A stretch of 47,227 nt of DNA from Brachionus plicatilis (taxonomy: Eukaryota > Rotifera > Eurotatoria > Ploima > Brachionidae): contig QEOQ01000348.1 of assembly GCA_010279815.1 (NCBI GenBank), forward strand, positions 4,809-52,035, read 5' to 3'. The translations under genes were made by a program, and so were the position numbers. Below, piece after piece: positions 9,193 to 18,938 of this stretch. The notes beneath the pieces were generated by a model. The model ran no database searches. It was given only the letters and a program-made list of their open reading frames with translations, and had not been told where the DNA came from. Positions within the stretch are counted from its first letter, which is position 1. Each line of letters begins with the position of its first letter.

Positions 9193-10832
9193 TGATTCAT
9201 TCGACACCTTTAAAATCAATCGAAAATGATACAAAACTAAAAGAATCCATTTCTAAAAAAATTACTGAGTTCAATTCAAAATCGAGTTACCGCATTATAA
9301 ATTCATCTAATGCTCCGAGAAATACATCTCTTAATAAAGGAATGCAAAAGCTTCAAAAGAATCGTCACTTTGGTCCAATAAAGACTGAATATATTACTGA
9401 TTCTTATAAACGATCCGAATGTAAATCAAAAAGATCGCGAACTCTTTTTCAAAAAGTAAATTTACATTTTTAATTAAGTAAATATAGCAAGCATGAAAAA
9501 CTTAATTTTTTTTTTAAAAATTTTGACTTTGGGTTTCTGATATGATGATCCTTAAGATAATATTTGTAGTTAAACTATCTAAGCTCTTTTTTCCATTTAT
9601 TATAAATTTTGTTAAATGCATCAAACGAACGTCAAATTTCACTGAAGTCAAAATTTAAAATAGATGAATCAATGTTCTCCAAAAGACAATGCTTTCAAAT
9701 ACTTGAAGGATTAAAAATTAATTTTTCTTATTTTTTATTTTTTTTAATTTATGTTTAAAGGCCAAGATTTAAGTAGAGAGCGAATTTGGGTATTTGAGAT
9801 TGTTTAAAGGGTAATACTAGGTCAACCAGATCAGAGCAAATGCTATTTCTAAAACTCCTTCAAATTAAAAAAACAAAAAAATTATTAACTTCAATTGCTA
9901 ATTTTTACATCGGTTTCGATAATTAGGCATACTTTTAAATAGCAGTAATTAATTTGCCGACACAATCAAAAAATTGATAACCTAATCTAATAGTTTTTAT
10001 CTATTTCTATTTTTGTCCACCTTTACGTGAACGAAGAAAATTTTAAATCTTTTAAATATAAAAATGCTTGCAATATGAACCTGAAATAATTTTTATTTAA
10101 AAATGAAAAATATATTTAAAATATCAAACTTTTTCAATGTTATTTCAACATTGGATACATTTTGAATTTCAAACTCAAAAAATTAAACCCAATTAAATCA
10201 AAATTATTAATTGTTAACAAAATTCAATAAAGGGTAAAGAACTTGCGTCATTAACTGGAGTCAATGTAGGCATAGTTGTTCATGATGACAAAACTAAGAA
10301 AACTCAATGTTACTTTTCAGAAATAGATTTTAAAAAAAAATTCGAAACAATTATAAACAATTTGGTTATTGTTGATAATGGCGAAGAAAAATTTAATGAT
10401 TCTAAAATTTCAACAGTTGAGAATTCGGTTTCAAAATTGTGTGAAAATGAATTTACAATAAATAAATCAGTTGAATTAAGGAACTTCAAAATTCAGGAAA
10501 AACCTAACAATCATTCTATAGGACTATTCCTGAATACTGAAGAGCTAGTCTTTAAAAAATCAGAACGCAATGATTCTTTATCAGGAGAAGAAGAAGTGAT
10601 TGAAATAGAAAAACCTAAAATTAATAAAAATTTTCGTCAGATTGCAGTTAAAGGTCTGATTGTTGATGATGAAACTAAGATTGAAGGGCCAAAAAAAGTG
10701 ACATCAAATGAGGAACTAAACAAAAAATTTGAAAAACAGATTTCGATTCTGCAATTTCAACTTGATATTACCAAGATATATGAACAAAACGAAAAAAAGA
10801 GATCAACTCGATTAAATACAATAAAAATTTAA
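9193..10832 (+). CDS. Divergent SRF-type MADS-box protein (two exons, 9193-9455 and 10233-10832)
   Basis: Exon 1 follows a T-rich tract and AAAAG; exon 2 follows AATAAAG. The donor is AAA|GTAAAT and the join is in phase 0 across a 777-bp intron. Joined, the MADS box reads IKTEYITDSYKRSECKSKRS, then RTLFQK|GKELASLTGVNVGI. This has the spacing of SRF-type MADS boxes: I-K-x-E-[FY]-I at the start, a basic KR in the DNA-binding helix, then K-x-x-EL..LTG and the hydrophobic beta strand VGIVV. MADS proteins bind CArG-type sites as dimers in the nucleus. Downstream of the box are about 180 residues of acidic and Lys-rich sequence with no recognised domain, ending with TAA. Many usually conserved residues differ (for example the TFSKRK core reads CKSKRS). 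About 287 codons are visible; a 5' exon with the start codon must lie upstream and was not located. Confidence 0.68.
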
Positions 10833-10835
10833 AAA

Positions 10836-11113
10836 AGAGCTACCATTGATATCCATTCGTCCACCAAGTCTAGAACGATCAATTGAAATTGATGATTTTG
10901 GAAAAATTTTAATTAATGAAATAAAGAAAAGAGAATTTAATTCGAAAAAGGTTGTTTTACAGGACATAATCAGAGAAACTGAATTAGCTGAATTGTCTGT
11001 GACAAATAGAAAAAAGTTTGCAATTAAATTGTTTCAGAATACTTTAAATTTATGCAAAGATAAGAAGTGAACAAGCCGAAACCTTAGGTGATATTTATTT
11101 GCAATTACTTTAA
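10836..11113 (+). pseudogene. Rad21/Rec8-like kleisin C-terminal winged-helix fragment, frameshifted
   Basis: Immediately after the MADS-box stop, in another frame, the sequence reads KKELPLISIRPPSLERSIEI, then VVLQDIIRETELAELSVTNR and KKFAIKLFQNTLNLCKD. A one-base shift at about 11063 gives IRSEQAETLGDIYLQLL and a stop. The layout matches the C-terminal winged helix of alpha-kleisins, where NRK..A..F...LVLK is followed by a short loop and the Y-G-D-I ending; here L-G-D-I. Kleisins bridge the SMC1/SMC3 heads of cohesin. Only the last ~90 residues are present, with no start, so it is a fragment. The assignment rests on pattern and spacing, not on strong identity. Confidence 0.5.
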
Positions 11114-11119
11114 ACAAAA

Positions 11120-11640
11120 ATTTGTAGCCGATAAGTTTAAACGTTTTTTATTTTATTATTTTTGTTTAAAAGTTAATTTGACCACTAATTGAAAAATTTT
11201 CTAAATAATGTTAATTTTTTTATATTTTCCAATTTAATAAATTTTAAAAAGATCGCGAACTCTTTTTCAAATTTTCTTGAAATAAAAATTCAATTTTTGA
11301 GTTTAAATAAATTTAAAAAAAAAATTATAAATTTTGTTATTGCATGGAGCGTTTATTGTATTGCCGCTGCCATAATAAACAAATACTTTCAAAGACTTTC
11401 AGCAAAAGAGGTGTTTTGATATAATTTTACAAATGCACCAATATGTTTTATCGGGTGAAAATTTTATCATTGTGACATGATACCAAATTCTATTGTTGAC
11501 ATTTTCACCAAAAATGAAGAGTATAATATTTTCGATGAACAAATAGACTACACAATCTCAAAAGATAGTATACTAAAAATTTTTTTGTTAGTGCTTTAAT
11601 AAATAAATCTTTTCTAATGACGCCATATTGAATGTCCCCA
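11120..11640 (+). other. AT-rich stretch with a 26-bp copy of MADS-box exon sequence
   Basis: 11246-11271 repeats 9428-9453 of the MADS exon exactly. Downstream, 11340-11419 reads IAWSVYCIAAAIINKYFQRL and 11474-11599 reads DMIPNSIVDIFTKNEEYNIF, both more gene-like than the AT background. Neither is recognised. Confidence 0.4.
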
Positions 11641-11650
11641 GATATGAATA

Positions 11651-11766
11651 TGGCCATGGATATAGAAGACCAGCATAATCTAACGATGCAAAAAATTCAA
11701 AGCACCCAGGAAATGAACTTGCAGCTAAATGAAAATAGTTCAAGAAAAAATTCGTTCAATGATTAA
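11651..11766 (+). CDS. Short open frame, hypothetical
   Basis: A 38-codon frame starts with ATG and reads MNMAMDIEDQHNLTMQKIQS, ending in TGATTAA-type sequence at the kinesin exon border. The composition is polar and Gln/Asn-rich. It overlaps the 3' flank of the minus-strand kinesin exon. There is no evidence of expression, and it may be a fragment. Confidence 0.2.
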
Positions 11767-11771
11767 AGTAC

Positions 11772-11941
11772 GTATTTTGTTCAAATACATAATCGTATGT
11801 GAACGATTTGTCTTTTCCGACAATGCCTTGAGGTTCGTAAGATATTGTGCGCAAGCATTCCAAACAAGCATCATTTTTCTCACCCTGATTTAAAGGGCGG
11901 ATGCACAGTACTACTTTAAATCTAATTAAATTTTCATGCAT
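11772..11941 (-). CDS. Kinesin-4-like motor domain, first exon (partial gene)
   Basis: The minus-strand exon starts with ATG at 11941 and reads FKVVLCIRPLNQGEKNDACL, then ECLRTISYEPQGIVGKDKSF and TYDYVFEQNT. This is the N-terminus of the kinesin motor: beta-1 with RVRPL (here CIRPL), then the GKDKSFTYDYVF strand before the nucleotide pocket. The Cys-x-x-Cys-Leu and EPQ..VG.DKSFTYD pattern is closest to kinesin-4/KIF4-KIF21 (chromokinesin) members. The exon ends at AATAC|GTACTT, a plausible donor. No following motor exon (P-loop GQTGSGKT) was found to the left within several hundred bases, so this is either a long-intron gene or an isolated exon. The frame is intact. Confidence 0.65.
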
Positions 11942-11949
11942 ATTTTTCA

Positions 11950-12570
11950 AACCTTTACCAAAAATTAAAATTTCATTTTTTAAAGAAAAAAAAAGTCTGC
12001 ATTTTTGTAAATTTAAACAATTTTTAATTAATATTAATAGATTTCAAATTTTAGTGCCACATTGAAAATTAGGTTTTTTATTTATTTAGTTTTTAAATTT
12101 TACACTTGCTGACAAGCTCATCAATCATCTTTTTAGCTTTTTCGCCAATATTTTATATACTTAATTTTTAAAAAAAAATTAAAAATTATTTTTAATTTTT
12201 TTTAAAAAATTGTTATAATTATTTTATTAAGACTGATTTGGTAGATCTTTAAAATATAAATACGCACACAATCTTATATTCGGATATAATTACTTGTACT
12301 ACTGTTGTTAAATTGATCACTTCCTGAGATAGCTACCTTATTATCAAATCACTACTGTATATCAAATTAAAGTGGTCTCAAAATTGACTCAAAAATTAAA
12401 AAAACAAAAAAAATTTAAAAAAAATGTTAATTTTAGTCGTTAATTTCAAGATCAAGTGTTCATATTTTTTAACTGTAGATTTTTTTAAAATAAATTATGT
12501 GATCTGGTGGTCAAACTTTTGACCAGACCCAAAGTCTTAAAAAAAAATCTCCTTATTTAAAGAAATTTTT
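11950..12570. other. AT-rich stretch, nothing recognised
   Basis: A/T-rich sequence on both strands with no gene-like frame. Confidence 0.6.
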
Positions 12571-12576
12571 CTCATT

Positions 12577-13420
12577 AAGACAATTACAAGTAAACCTATT
12601 TCGCTCTCATTCATCCGGAATCGGCGACTCCCTGTCAACAAAGCATGTGCGCATGTTAATGGCACTCAGGATCAACATATTGGCCTAAGGCTTCTCGGGC
12701 ATTTCAGCCGAAAGCTTGGAAACTGTTGTGAACGCCTTTAACAAATCATGTTTGCAACTGTTGCCTGGGCAAGAACAGTGGGCGCCAGTGGAGACCTGGC
12801 GCCGCTCAGCCACATAATGTTGGGTCTTCTGGGCAAGGGAAAAATGTGGTCTCCATCGACCGGTCTGGACGACGCCAAAGCGTTCTGGAAAGCCACGGCC
12901 TAAAGCCGCTGACTCTGAAGCCCAGATGATCTCTGCATTGGGCGCTGAAGCTGTAGAGAGGGCTAAGTATCTGGCCTTGCAAGCGGACCTGATCGCAGCA
13001 CTGACTGTCGAGGTTCTGAAGGGAAATGTGGCTCAGTTTGATCCAGACATCCACGCTGCTAGACTGCATCCTGGCCAGATTGAGGTGGCGTCCCGCGTGC
13101 GCTCATTGCTCAACTCTGATGTGTTCGAGTCCAAGTGCTATGCCTCTTGTAAAAATGACCGCAATGTCCAGGACCCGTACACTCTCCGATGCATAGCCCA
13201 AGTGCATGGCATAGTGGTCGATACAAACAATTTTACCAAAAATGTGATAACCACCGAGATGAACTCTGCCACCGACAACCCCATGGTTTTAAAGGACAGA
13301 CATGTTTTGATATCAGGTGGAAATTTTCACGGGGAATATCCGGCAAAAGTGCTGGACTACTTGGCAATTGGAGTTCATGAAATGGCGAACATAAGTGAGC
13401 GCCGAATTGAAAGATTGGTA
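12577..13420 (+). pseudogene. HAL: Histidine ammonia-lyase, N-terminal/central part, broken
   Basis: Histidine ammonia-lyase converts L-histidine to trans-urocanate, the first step of histidine breakdown in the cytosol. Here the sequence reads [27 protein letters not shown] then a stop, [20 protein letters not shown], then the catalytic segment [13 protein letters not shown], whose Ala-Ser-Gly (12784-12792) forms the MIO prosthetic group. After a frame change and a small loss it continues open as [20 protein letters not shown] through [27 protein letters not shown] and [11 protein letters not shown]. One stop, at least two frameshifts and a deletion before QMISALG make it non-functional, though the C-terminal half of this block (12926-13420) is clean. 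GC content is far above the surroundings. TTG|GTAAGG at 13418 could be an old donor. The gene resumes at 14657. Confidence 0.93.
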
Positions 13421-14453
13421 AGGTGGGAGGATTCTGCTATATATTTTAGTAGGATCCATTGAAGATAACGATAAAACGTGTTGCGACACGAGGAAAACAT
13501 ATAATCCTTTATGAGAGTGAAATTCGAAAAAATGCTGAGGCAAAGAATATCGAATTTAATCCAATACATTTTTCGATCCGAACCAATACAAACCCAAAAG
13601 AACCCAATGCCACATGCTAAAGATTTAACATATCAGAGTATTTTGTCCATTTTGGCTGAGAAGGTAGAGTACCAATTCTTACAGTACTGGCAATTAAACC
13701 AATCGGTTTTACTCGTTTTTTCGAAAGTGGTTTTAGTCTTCATACTAAAAGGGATCAAGTGGTTTAATGGTTCTGAATTAAGAAACACGTGGACTCTTAT
13801 CAATTTGCCAAATAGTTGGTTTAACATATCAAAAACACAACATCCATTGTCAGTACTAAATGTACCTACATACATAGAGAGTAATTTCTCTCAACAGGAT
13901 GAGATGTTGGAAAAAGATTTCCCAAAAAAGACACCACAAAAAACACAGGAAACAAAAATGGAGTACAACTCTGACAAAAAACTACTACATGAGTACACAA
14001 AGATGAAAGGAATGACTGCTGTCATCGGTATCAGATTAGTAGTGCCATAAATGGTTTGCGTTTCTCGAAAATGGTCGCAGTGTGCTTGGTCAGCGAAAAG
14101 CGTCCAACCTTCAACACTGTCTACAGAAAAACAAACACAATACCTATCGTTAAATAAAAACAGACCAACATACACACCAACAAGATTAACCCAGCAGAAG
14201 CATTTTAAGAGAAACGCAATCAAGCTCCATGATAAAATGCAAGTTGTCCTCACACAATCAAAAAGAAAAAAAAAAAAAAATTTTTTTTAAGGAGAGTTTA
14301 CTCAGAAGAACCTAAAAGTAAAGGAGGATATAATTATCCAGAAGAGCCTTTAAAATGTCTATACATTAGTTACCTTTTTTTATTCCATGGTTAAATAGCT
14401 GTTCAATCATTGCTTCAGAGGCTAATTTCCTCTTAATTATTAAGGGGAAGGTA
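13421..14453 (+). mobile_element. Internal remnant of an LTR retrotransposon (probable)
   Basis: This segment separates two parts of the HAL pseudogene. It ends with a polypurine tract (AAGGGGAAGG, 14442-14451) next to an LTR-like sequence, the expected arrangement of an LTR element's 3' end. Open stretches include 13511-14050 (about 179 codons, reading for example HAKDLTYQSILSILAEKVEY and VLLVFSKVVLVFILKGIKWF, a hydrophobic segment) and, in another frame at 13465-13620, GKHIILYESEIRKNAEAKNI. No gag, protease, RT or integrase motif is visible; the hydrophobic stretch could be from an env-like or accessory frame, but that is a guess. A 5' LTR was not found. Confidence 0.45.
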
Positions 14454-14656
14454 TGTTAAGACCCAAGTCTTGACATGTCTCTACTTATTATTTAATCTTG
14501 AATTAACTGCAGCTGAAGCACATGTTCTAGCTACTATATAAACCACTACCTCTTTTGTTATAATTTCGGATTCCATTTAAATAAACTTTAACTAAATTTA
14601 ATTGTTTTATTTAATTCTTGGCTTAAATCCCTAAAGTCCAAAACCGAGACTTTACA
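14454..14656 (+). mobile_element. LTR (3' or solo), about 203 bp
   Basis: It begins TGTTAAGACC and ends GACTTTACA, imperfect inverted ends of the TG..CA type. It contains a TATATAAA box at about 14535, a poly(A) signal AATAAA at about 14580 and T-rich sequence after it. A purine tract lies three bases upstream. The right end abuts HAL codons directly. I saw no second copy in the window and no clear target-site duplication. Confidence 0.6.
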
Positions 14657-14812
14657 GTTCTGTGCCATTCGAGCTCATCGGACACCATATCGACTAGCGG
14701 TGGCACTTAGGACCACGTGTCCATGGGCGGATGGTCGGCTGGGAAGGCTCTCAAGGTCGTAAAAATTGTGGAGAATATTCTGGCTATTGAACTTCTTGCC
14801 AGATGCCAGGCA
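14657..14812 (+). pseudogene. HAL: Histidine ammonia-lyase, C-terminal segment, broken
   Basis: Starting at the base after the LTR the frame reads VLCHSSSSDTISTSGGT, a TAG at 14708-14710 in place of the conserved Glu, then [20 protein letters not shown] and [14 protein letters not shown]. This is the region of HAL with S-TDS-STS--EDHVSMG and AIELLAACQA. About 40 residues that should link ERRIERLV to VLCH are missing, and nothing after CQA was found. Together with 12577-13420 it is one HAL copy that was interrupted and partly lost. Confidence 0.92.
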
Positions 14813-14906
14813 CCTAATTTTTTATTTTTTTTCAAAATATATTTTTCCTTTTTCTTTAATTATTTATGAATAATAATAATAATAAGCTACAGCAGGAGAC
14901 CTGTGG

Positions 14907-14930
14907 AGCGAGACTAGATCTAGTTTCGCT
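14907..14930. repeat. 24-bp near-perfect palindrome
   Basis: AGCGAGACTAGATCTAGTTT plus CGCT is its own reverse complement except for one base pair; ACTAGATCTAGT at the centre is exact. It is followed at once by a second small hairpin, TTCGCTA-TGG-TAGCGAA. Confidence 0.85.
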
Positions 14931-14950
14931 ATGGTAGCGAATAGTTAAAA

Positions 14951-15031
14951 TTCATATAGTTAAAATTAAAGTTAATTTAACAATGCCGTATCGCGACATT
15001 TTTTAATTAACTTTAATTTTAACTATATGAA
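14951..15031. repeat. Foldback element with 27-bp perfect arms
   Basis: 14951-14977 is exactly the reverse complement of 15005-15031 (arms begin TTCATATAGTTAAAATTAAA). The 27-base spacer contains the only GC-rich sequence, CCGTATCGCGACA. This may be a very small MITE or a hairpin RNA template; no flanking target duplication is obvious. Confidence 0.85.
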
Positions 15032-15335
15032 ACTGCTTACAGCTTTTAATAAAAATTAAGTTGATAAAAAACCGAAATGTCAATTGTATGATGGTTTAAT
15101 GTAAAATGTTAAAAAAGATAATTGAAATTTTACTTAATTTATTGTAAAAAGCAAAATTAATTTTTTAATAATAGTCTTATAAATTTTATTAAATAATTAT
15201 TATTTTAAAAGGACCAAAGTCTTTATTCTCAAATATATTTTAAAACGATAAAACAATATTTTTATTGATAAATTTAAATTGTATTCTTTTTTTGTTGATT
15301 ATTTTAAACTAATTTTAAATAAATCATTGTTGTAG

Positions 15336-17154
15336 CTACGATTGAATCATGTCTGCATCATGGCTTGAGACGTAGACCGATCGGTCCTTTCAGAACCAAC
15401 ATAACTCTTTTTATTCTTCATAAAATAAGCAAAAACTGCCAACAAGCAAAGCTGATTTTTGACTTATGGAACAATATGAGAAGGCTAATTGCTCAAAAAA
15501 CTCAATAAGTGAAAATAAAGTTTTATGCTCGACCAATTCGCAGCAATCTCTATTCTCACTCAAGACTATTTCCAGTACAGAAAACTCGTGTTCCTCATTT
15601 AGCTCAAATCAGCTAATAAACGGAAGAAATTTTTCTCCAATTTTTTCCAAAGGTTCCAATTGCTATCGCTTTTTGTGGATCAGAATCGCATTATTAAACA
15701 AATGTCTGATAAAAATCATAGACAATTTTATTGAAGATTCCGCTAATTATTACTATCCTTACGCTCTTCTTGCTGATCCGGTTGATGGACCCATTTTCAG
15801 TTCACTTTTGATCGGACCCTGTGCCCTCGAATACACTCAGATGATGTCTTGAGAACTCATATGGAATGATCCAAATGCAGACGAGCTTGTTCAGCGGCAC
15901 AGAATGCACCGTTCAGCCAACTCATTTTCAAAAGTCTATGGGATCATTTCCCATCAGATGGTGCACATTTGTCCATCTCTACAGCAAATGTATTCAATAA
16001 ATACAAACAAGGTCTGAACTCATCCCTTGCCAAGCGAAAGGCAAGCATTAGCACTGCTTTGGATGACATTAGCTATTTTCCCAGTGACAAATTTTTTCCA
16101 GCTCAAACAAATACATCTAGTTGTTTTGCCTCAAAAGACACCAACCAGACTTCGCCTCAACTAAATAATTCCACAAACACATCATTCGATTACTCCGCCA
16201 AAGAGTATGTAGAATCATTATGCCAAATCTCAAATAATTTATGGAAAAAATCATGTGAAAGTGAAACAACGCGAAAAAGATATAATAGGATACTTGTCTC
16301 TGCATTTGGCTTCTAGCGGCTTGGTTTTGAAATAGACCCCGAACCAGATAATGAACGGATGTAATTCACTAGATGATGCGGCAATGACCAAAACCAAAAC
16401 TGAGTATTGGGACTACGCGTTGAATATAGACTTTAATACAATTGTATATTTGCACTGTCATCAGCAGGAAAGTGCAGGTGCTACAATTGTTTTGGTTACT
16501 CAAGATGATGTTCAATATCCACCCATTATTTTTCCCAAAGGAAGTCACTTGCTCCAGTATTTGACTTGTTTAGAGACTGGATTGGCACCCAACGATCTGT
16601 TTGATCCAGCCTTTTGGAATGATGACGGAAAAGGAAAAATATCTCCCAAAATACCGCGCAATACAGTTAAAAACTACAAAAACGATGCTGTCACTAAAAC
16701 CGAGAGTCAAAGTTTGGACTAAATTGAAGAGAGTCAAGAAGACTTTGTTTTCAGAATAATAAACTCTAAATCAAATGTAACCATGGTAAACTCAGAGCCT
16801 GTTAACAAACGAAAATTGGAATTTTCTTTATCTGCCGGCAATAAATCAGATCAATCACACAATGCGATTTTCTTTGAAAAAATGTCTTATAATAAAAATA
16901 ATTTAGGTATTTTACTTTCGTCATGGAGAATTAAAAATTCGTCTATGGATGAATGTCAGCCAAATAATGAAGCAAAAGCTCCATCATCATCTTTAACATT
17001 TCAATTTTCTGTATTTAGCTCAATTGATAGCAATCACTGTTCCATTATTCCATCATCAATAGTTTTGGATAAAACATCTACAAATGGGTTAAGTATTTTA
17101 TCGAAAGTGGAGAACATACAACAGCATTCAATCAATAAGTTTGAAAGCATGTGA
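15336..17154 (+). pseudogene. SGSM: SGSM1/2-like (small G protein signaling modulator) gene, broken
   Basis: SGSM proteins carry a RUN domain, a Rab/Rap-binding PH-like domain and a TBC domain and modulate Rab/Rap small GTPases. After an acceptor (TTGTTGTAG) the sequence gives CLHHGLRRRPIGPFRTN (RUN), then in another frame IALLNKCLIKIIDNFIEDSA and LLADPVDGPIFSSLLIGPCA, a TGA, then ELIWNDPNADELVQRHRMHR. After a frameshift come AKEYVESLCQISNNLW, then SLHLASSGLVLK, a TAG for the conserved Trp and TPNQIMNG. The PH-like block 16351-16722 is open: YWDYALNIDFNTIVYLHCHQ and FPKGSHLLQYLTCLETGL, followed by a TAA and EESQEDFVFRIIN. A long Ser/Asn-rich frame (16783-17154) may be the continuing linker. 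The TBC domain is absent. Three stops in conserved segments and at least two frameshifts mark it as a pseudogene. Confidence 0.9.
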
Positions 17155-17159
17155 ACTGA

Positions 17160-18100
17160 TCTTAATACCGATAATCTGACAAATTTAAAGCAAATTTATA
17201 TATTTATATTGCATGTATTAATGTAGTCAATTTTTTCTTAATATAAAAGAAATGATTATTCTATAAAAAATCGAGATTTTAAAATAAACTTTTGGATATT
17301 TTTAATCATTTTAAAATGTTATATCAAAAAAGTTTATGAAAATAAATTAAGTACATTTGAACTCTTCTAACGCTATTCTCAATTAAAAAAAACAAATTCA
17401 GTTAAATAAACCGCTTGAAATACTTTCTCGCCAAATAAAACAATTTTTTTTTTAAATGGATTAATTTTACTTCTTTATAATGGGACCAAAAATAAAATTT
17501 AAACCAAATTTTCTAAGACTATAAAAAAATTATTAATGAATTTTATTTTTTAGAAAATTAGCAATAAAAATTCAAGTAGATTTTTGATTCAAAATTTTAA
17601 AATTTTTTTAATTGTTTTTGAGGAATTTTATTGAGATTTCGAAGATTGTTTTTTTTAAATCACACAATTTTTATTAAATTTATTCTTACTCATTCTTACT
17701 TACTTATTTATTCTGGCTCATAGTCTAAGAAAACCAATTAACAATTAAGAAATAACGCAAGAATAACAAAAGAGAAAAACTTAAGGATTCGTTGTATCTT
17801 GTGCTTTTTAACCAAAAAAATTTTTTTAAAATTATTAAAAATAAATTTGATACCTAATATTCACAAAAAGCGAAACAAATTTTGTTTCCTCACAAGGCAA
17901 TATTTTCTTCTGTACAAATATAGAAATTATTTCTTTGGATTGCTTTTTTGATGTTAAATCATTAAAATCTCTCAGTAAAATTAAATTTGATAGACAAACT
18001 TTGATAAATTAGTCTTTCTCTAATTGATTTAACAACAGAGTCACCAAGAGTTGAGCTAGTCTATGTTTTATCTATTTTAATTTTCATGAAACTATTTAAC
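17160..18100. other. AT-rich stretch, nothing recognised
   Basis: A/T-rich on both strands. No convincing frame or repeat was identified. Confidence 0.6.
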
Positions 18101-18119
18101 TCGATAAAAAAACATTTCT

Positions 18120-18530
18120 TGTTTACCTTAGATTATTTGCTCTCCATAAGCATAGCATTTAGCAATTCGCAATTCGTAAACCGCACCGGTGGTGTCGGAG
18201 GACACAAAAACAACCAAGTCATGCTCACTGGCGTTCACTCAATTGCGGACGATGTTTCTTGCCTCTTGTCGAAACAGGGTTGTTTGAAGACAGTGGTGTG
18301 AGTGTTGCCATAGTCCGGAAGCACTTGGCTCCGAATGAAGTCTTCGATGAAGCTGAGCGAGCGATCGCTGGCTGTGTAATCACAGTAGACCACTTGCCGG
18401 TATCCAAAAGGCGACAAAAACTTTCATTGACGCCAATCTCTGATTCAGATATCAATTTTAGCAAAGCTTGATGGTCTTTTTCACCAGTTGGCTACTCGTC
18501 CTGGTCTTTGGAAGGAAAATCATGAAAAAT
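18120..18530 (-). pseudogene. Class-V aminotransferase / cysteine desulfurase-like protein, N-terminal part, broken
   Basis: On the minus strand, after a leader PTGEKDHQALLKLISESEIG, the sequence reads SPFGYRQVVYCDYTASDRSL, then SFIEDFIRSQVLPDYGNTHT. This is the N-terminus of a PLP-dependent class-V aminotransferase of the type Y-x-DYTASG-x-SL..IE..I...VLP.YGNTHT. After a frame break comes NASEHDLVVFVSSDTTGAVY, matching the helix-strand with the G-S-G-T-T-G phosphate-cup motif, here altered to S-S-D-T-T-G. Two frameshifts, a changed PLP-site motif and loss of the rest, including the Lys segment, make it a pseudogene. The substrate of the parent enzyme cannot be told. Confidence 0.8.
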
Positions 18531-18716
18531 GCGATCTTCGTGAGATTTTTAGTTTGTCATTATTAATTTTTGTATATTTATGTTGATTAAAGATTTAAGT
18601 GTGATGGTGGAAAAAATGTCATTATTGATGTTTTAGGCGGGGAAGTTGTCTGCGTCTCAGTAGATAGAAATGAATAAATAAGAGTAAGGTTGTTATTTAA
18701 ATAATTTATTTCTTAA

Positions 18717-18938
18717 TTAAATTTTTAGATTTGTTTTGGAATCGGATTCGACTAAAGATGAAGTGCTGGCAATGCGTGGTTGTGAGCTGATTGCTCTCAG
18801 ATTATTTTGAACTGGGAATAAATGACTGAATTTTTTCTTTTGCTGGGATTTCAATTGTGAGCCTTTACCAATGGGTTTTTTCTCTGAGTTCAACTTGGTT
18901 AAAAATTCCTCATTGATTATTTGCTCGTCATTGAGCAA
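18717..18938 (-). CDS. Hypothetical open frame, possibly an exon
   Basis: A 73-codon frame starts at an ATG and reads IINEEFLTKLNSEKKPIGKG, then SQPRIASTSSLVESDSK before the stop. It is polar, Lys/Ser-rich and looks like a disordered linker. It lies between the aminotransferase pseudogene and the UNC80 exon on the same strand, so it could belong to either parent, but nothing decides this. Confidence 0.3.
   Translation of the reverse strand: MLNDEQIINEEFLTKLNSEKKPIGKGSQLKSQQKKKFSHLFPVQNNLRAISSQPRIASTSSLVESDSKTNLKI

Noticed and set aside
13189..13569. Several overlapping frames within the HAL block, both strands
   Set aside because: Shadows of the HAL coding frame; only the frame reading [17 protein letters not shown] is supported.
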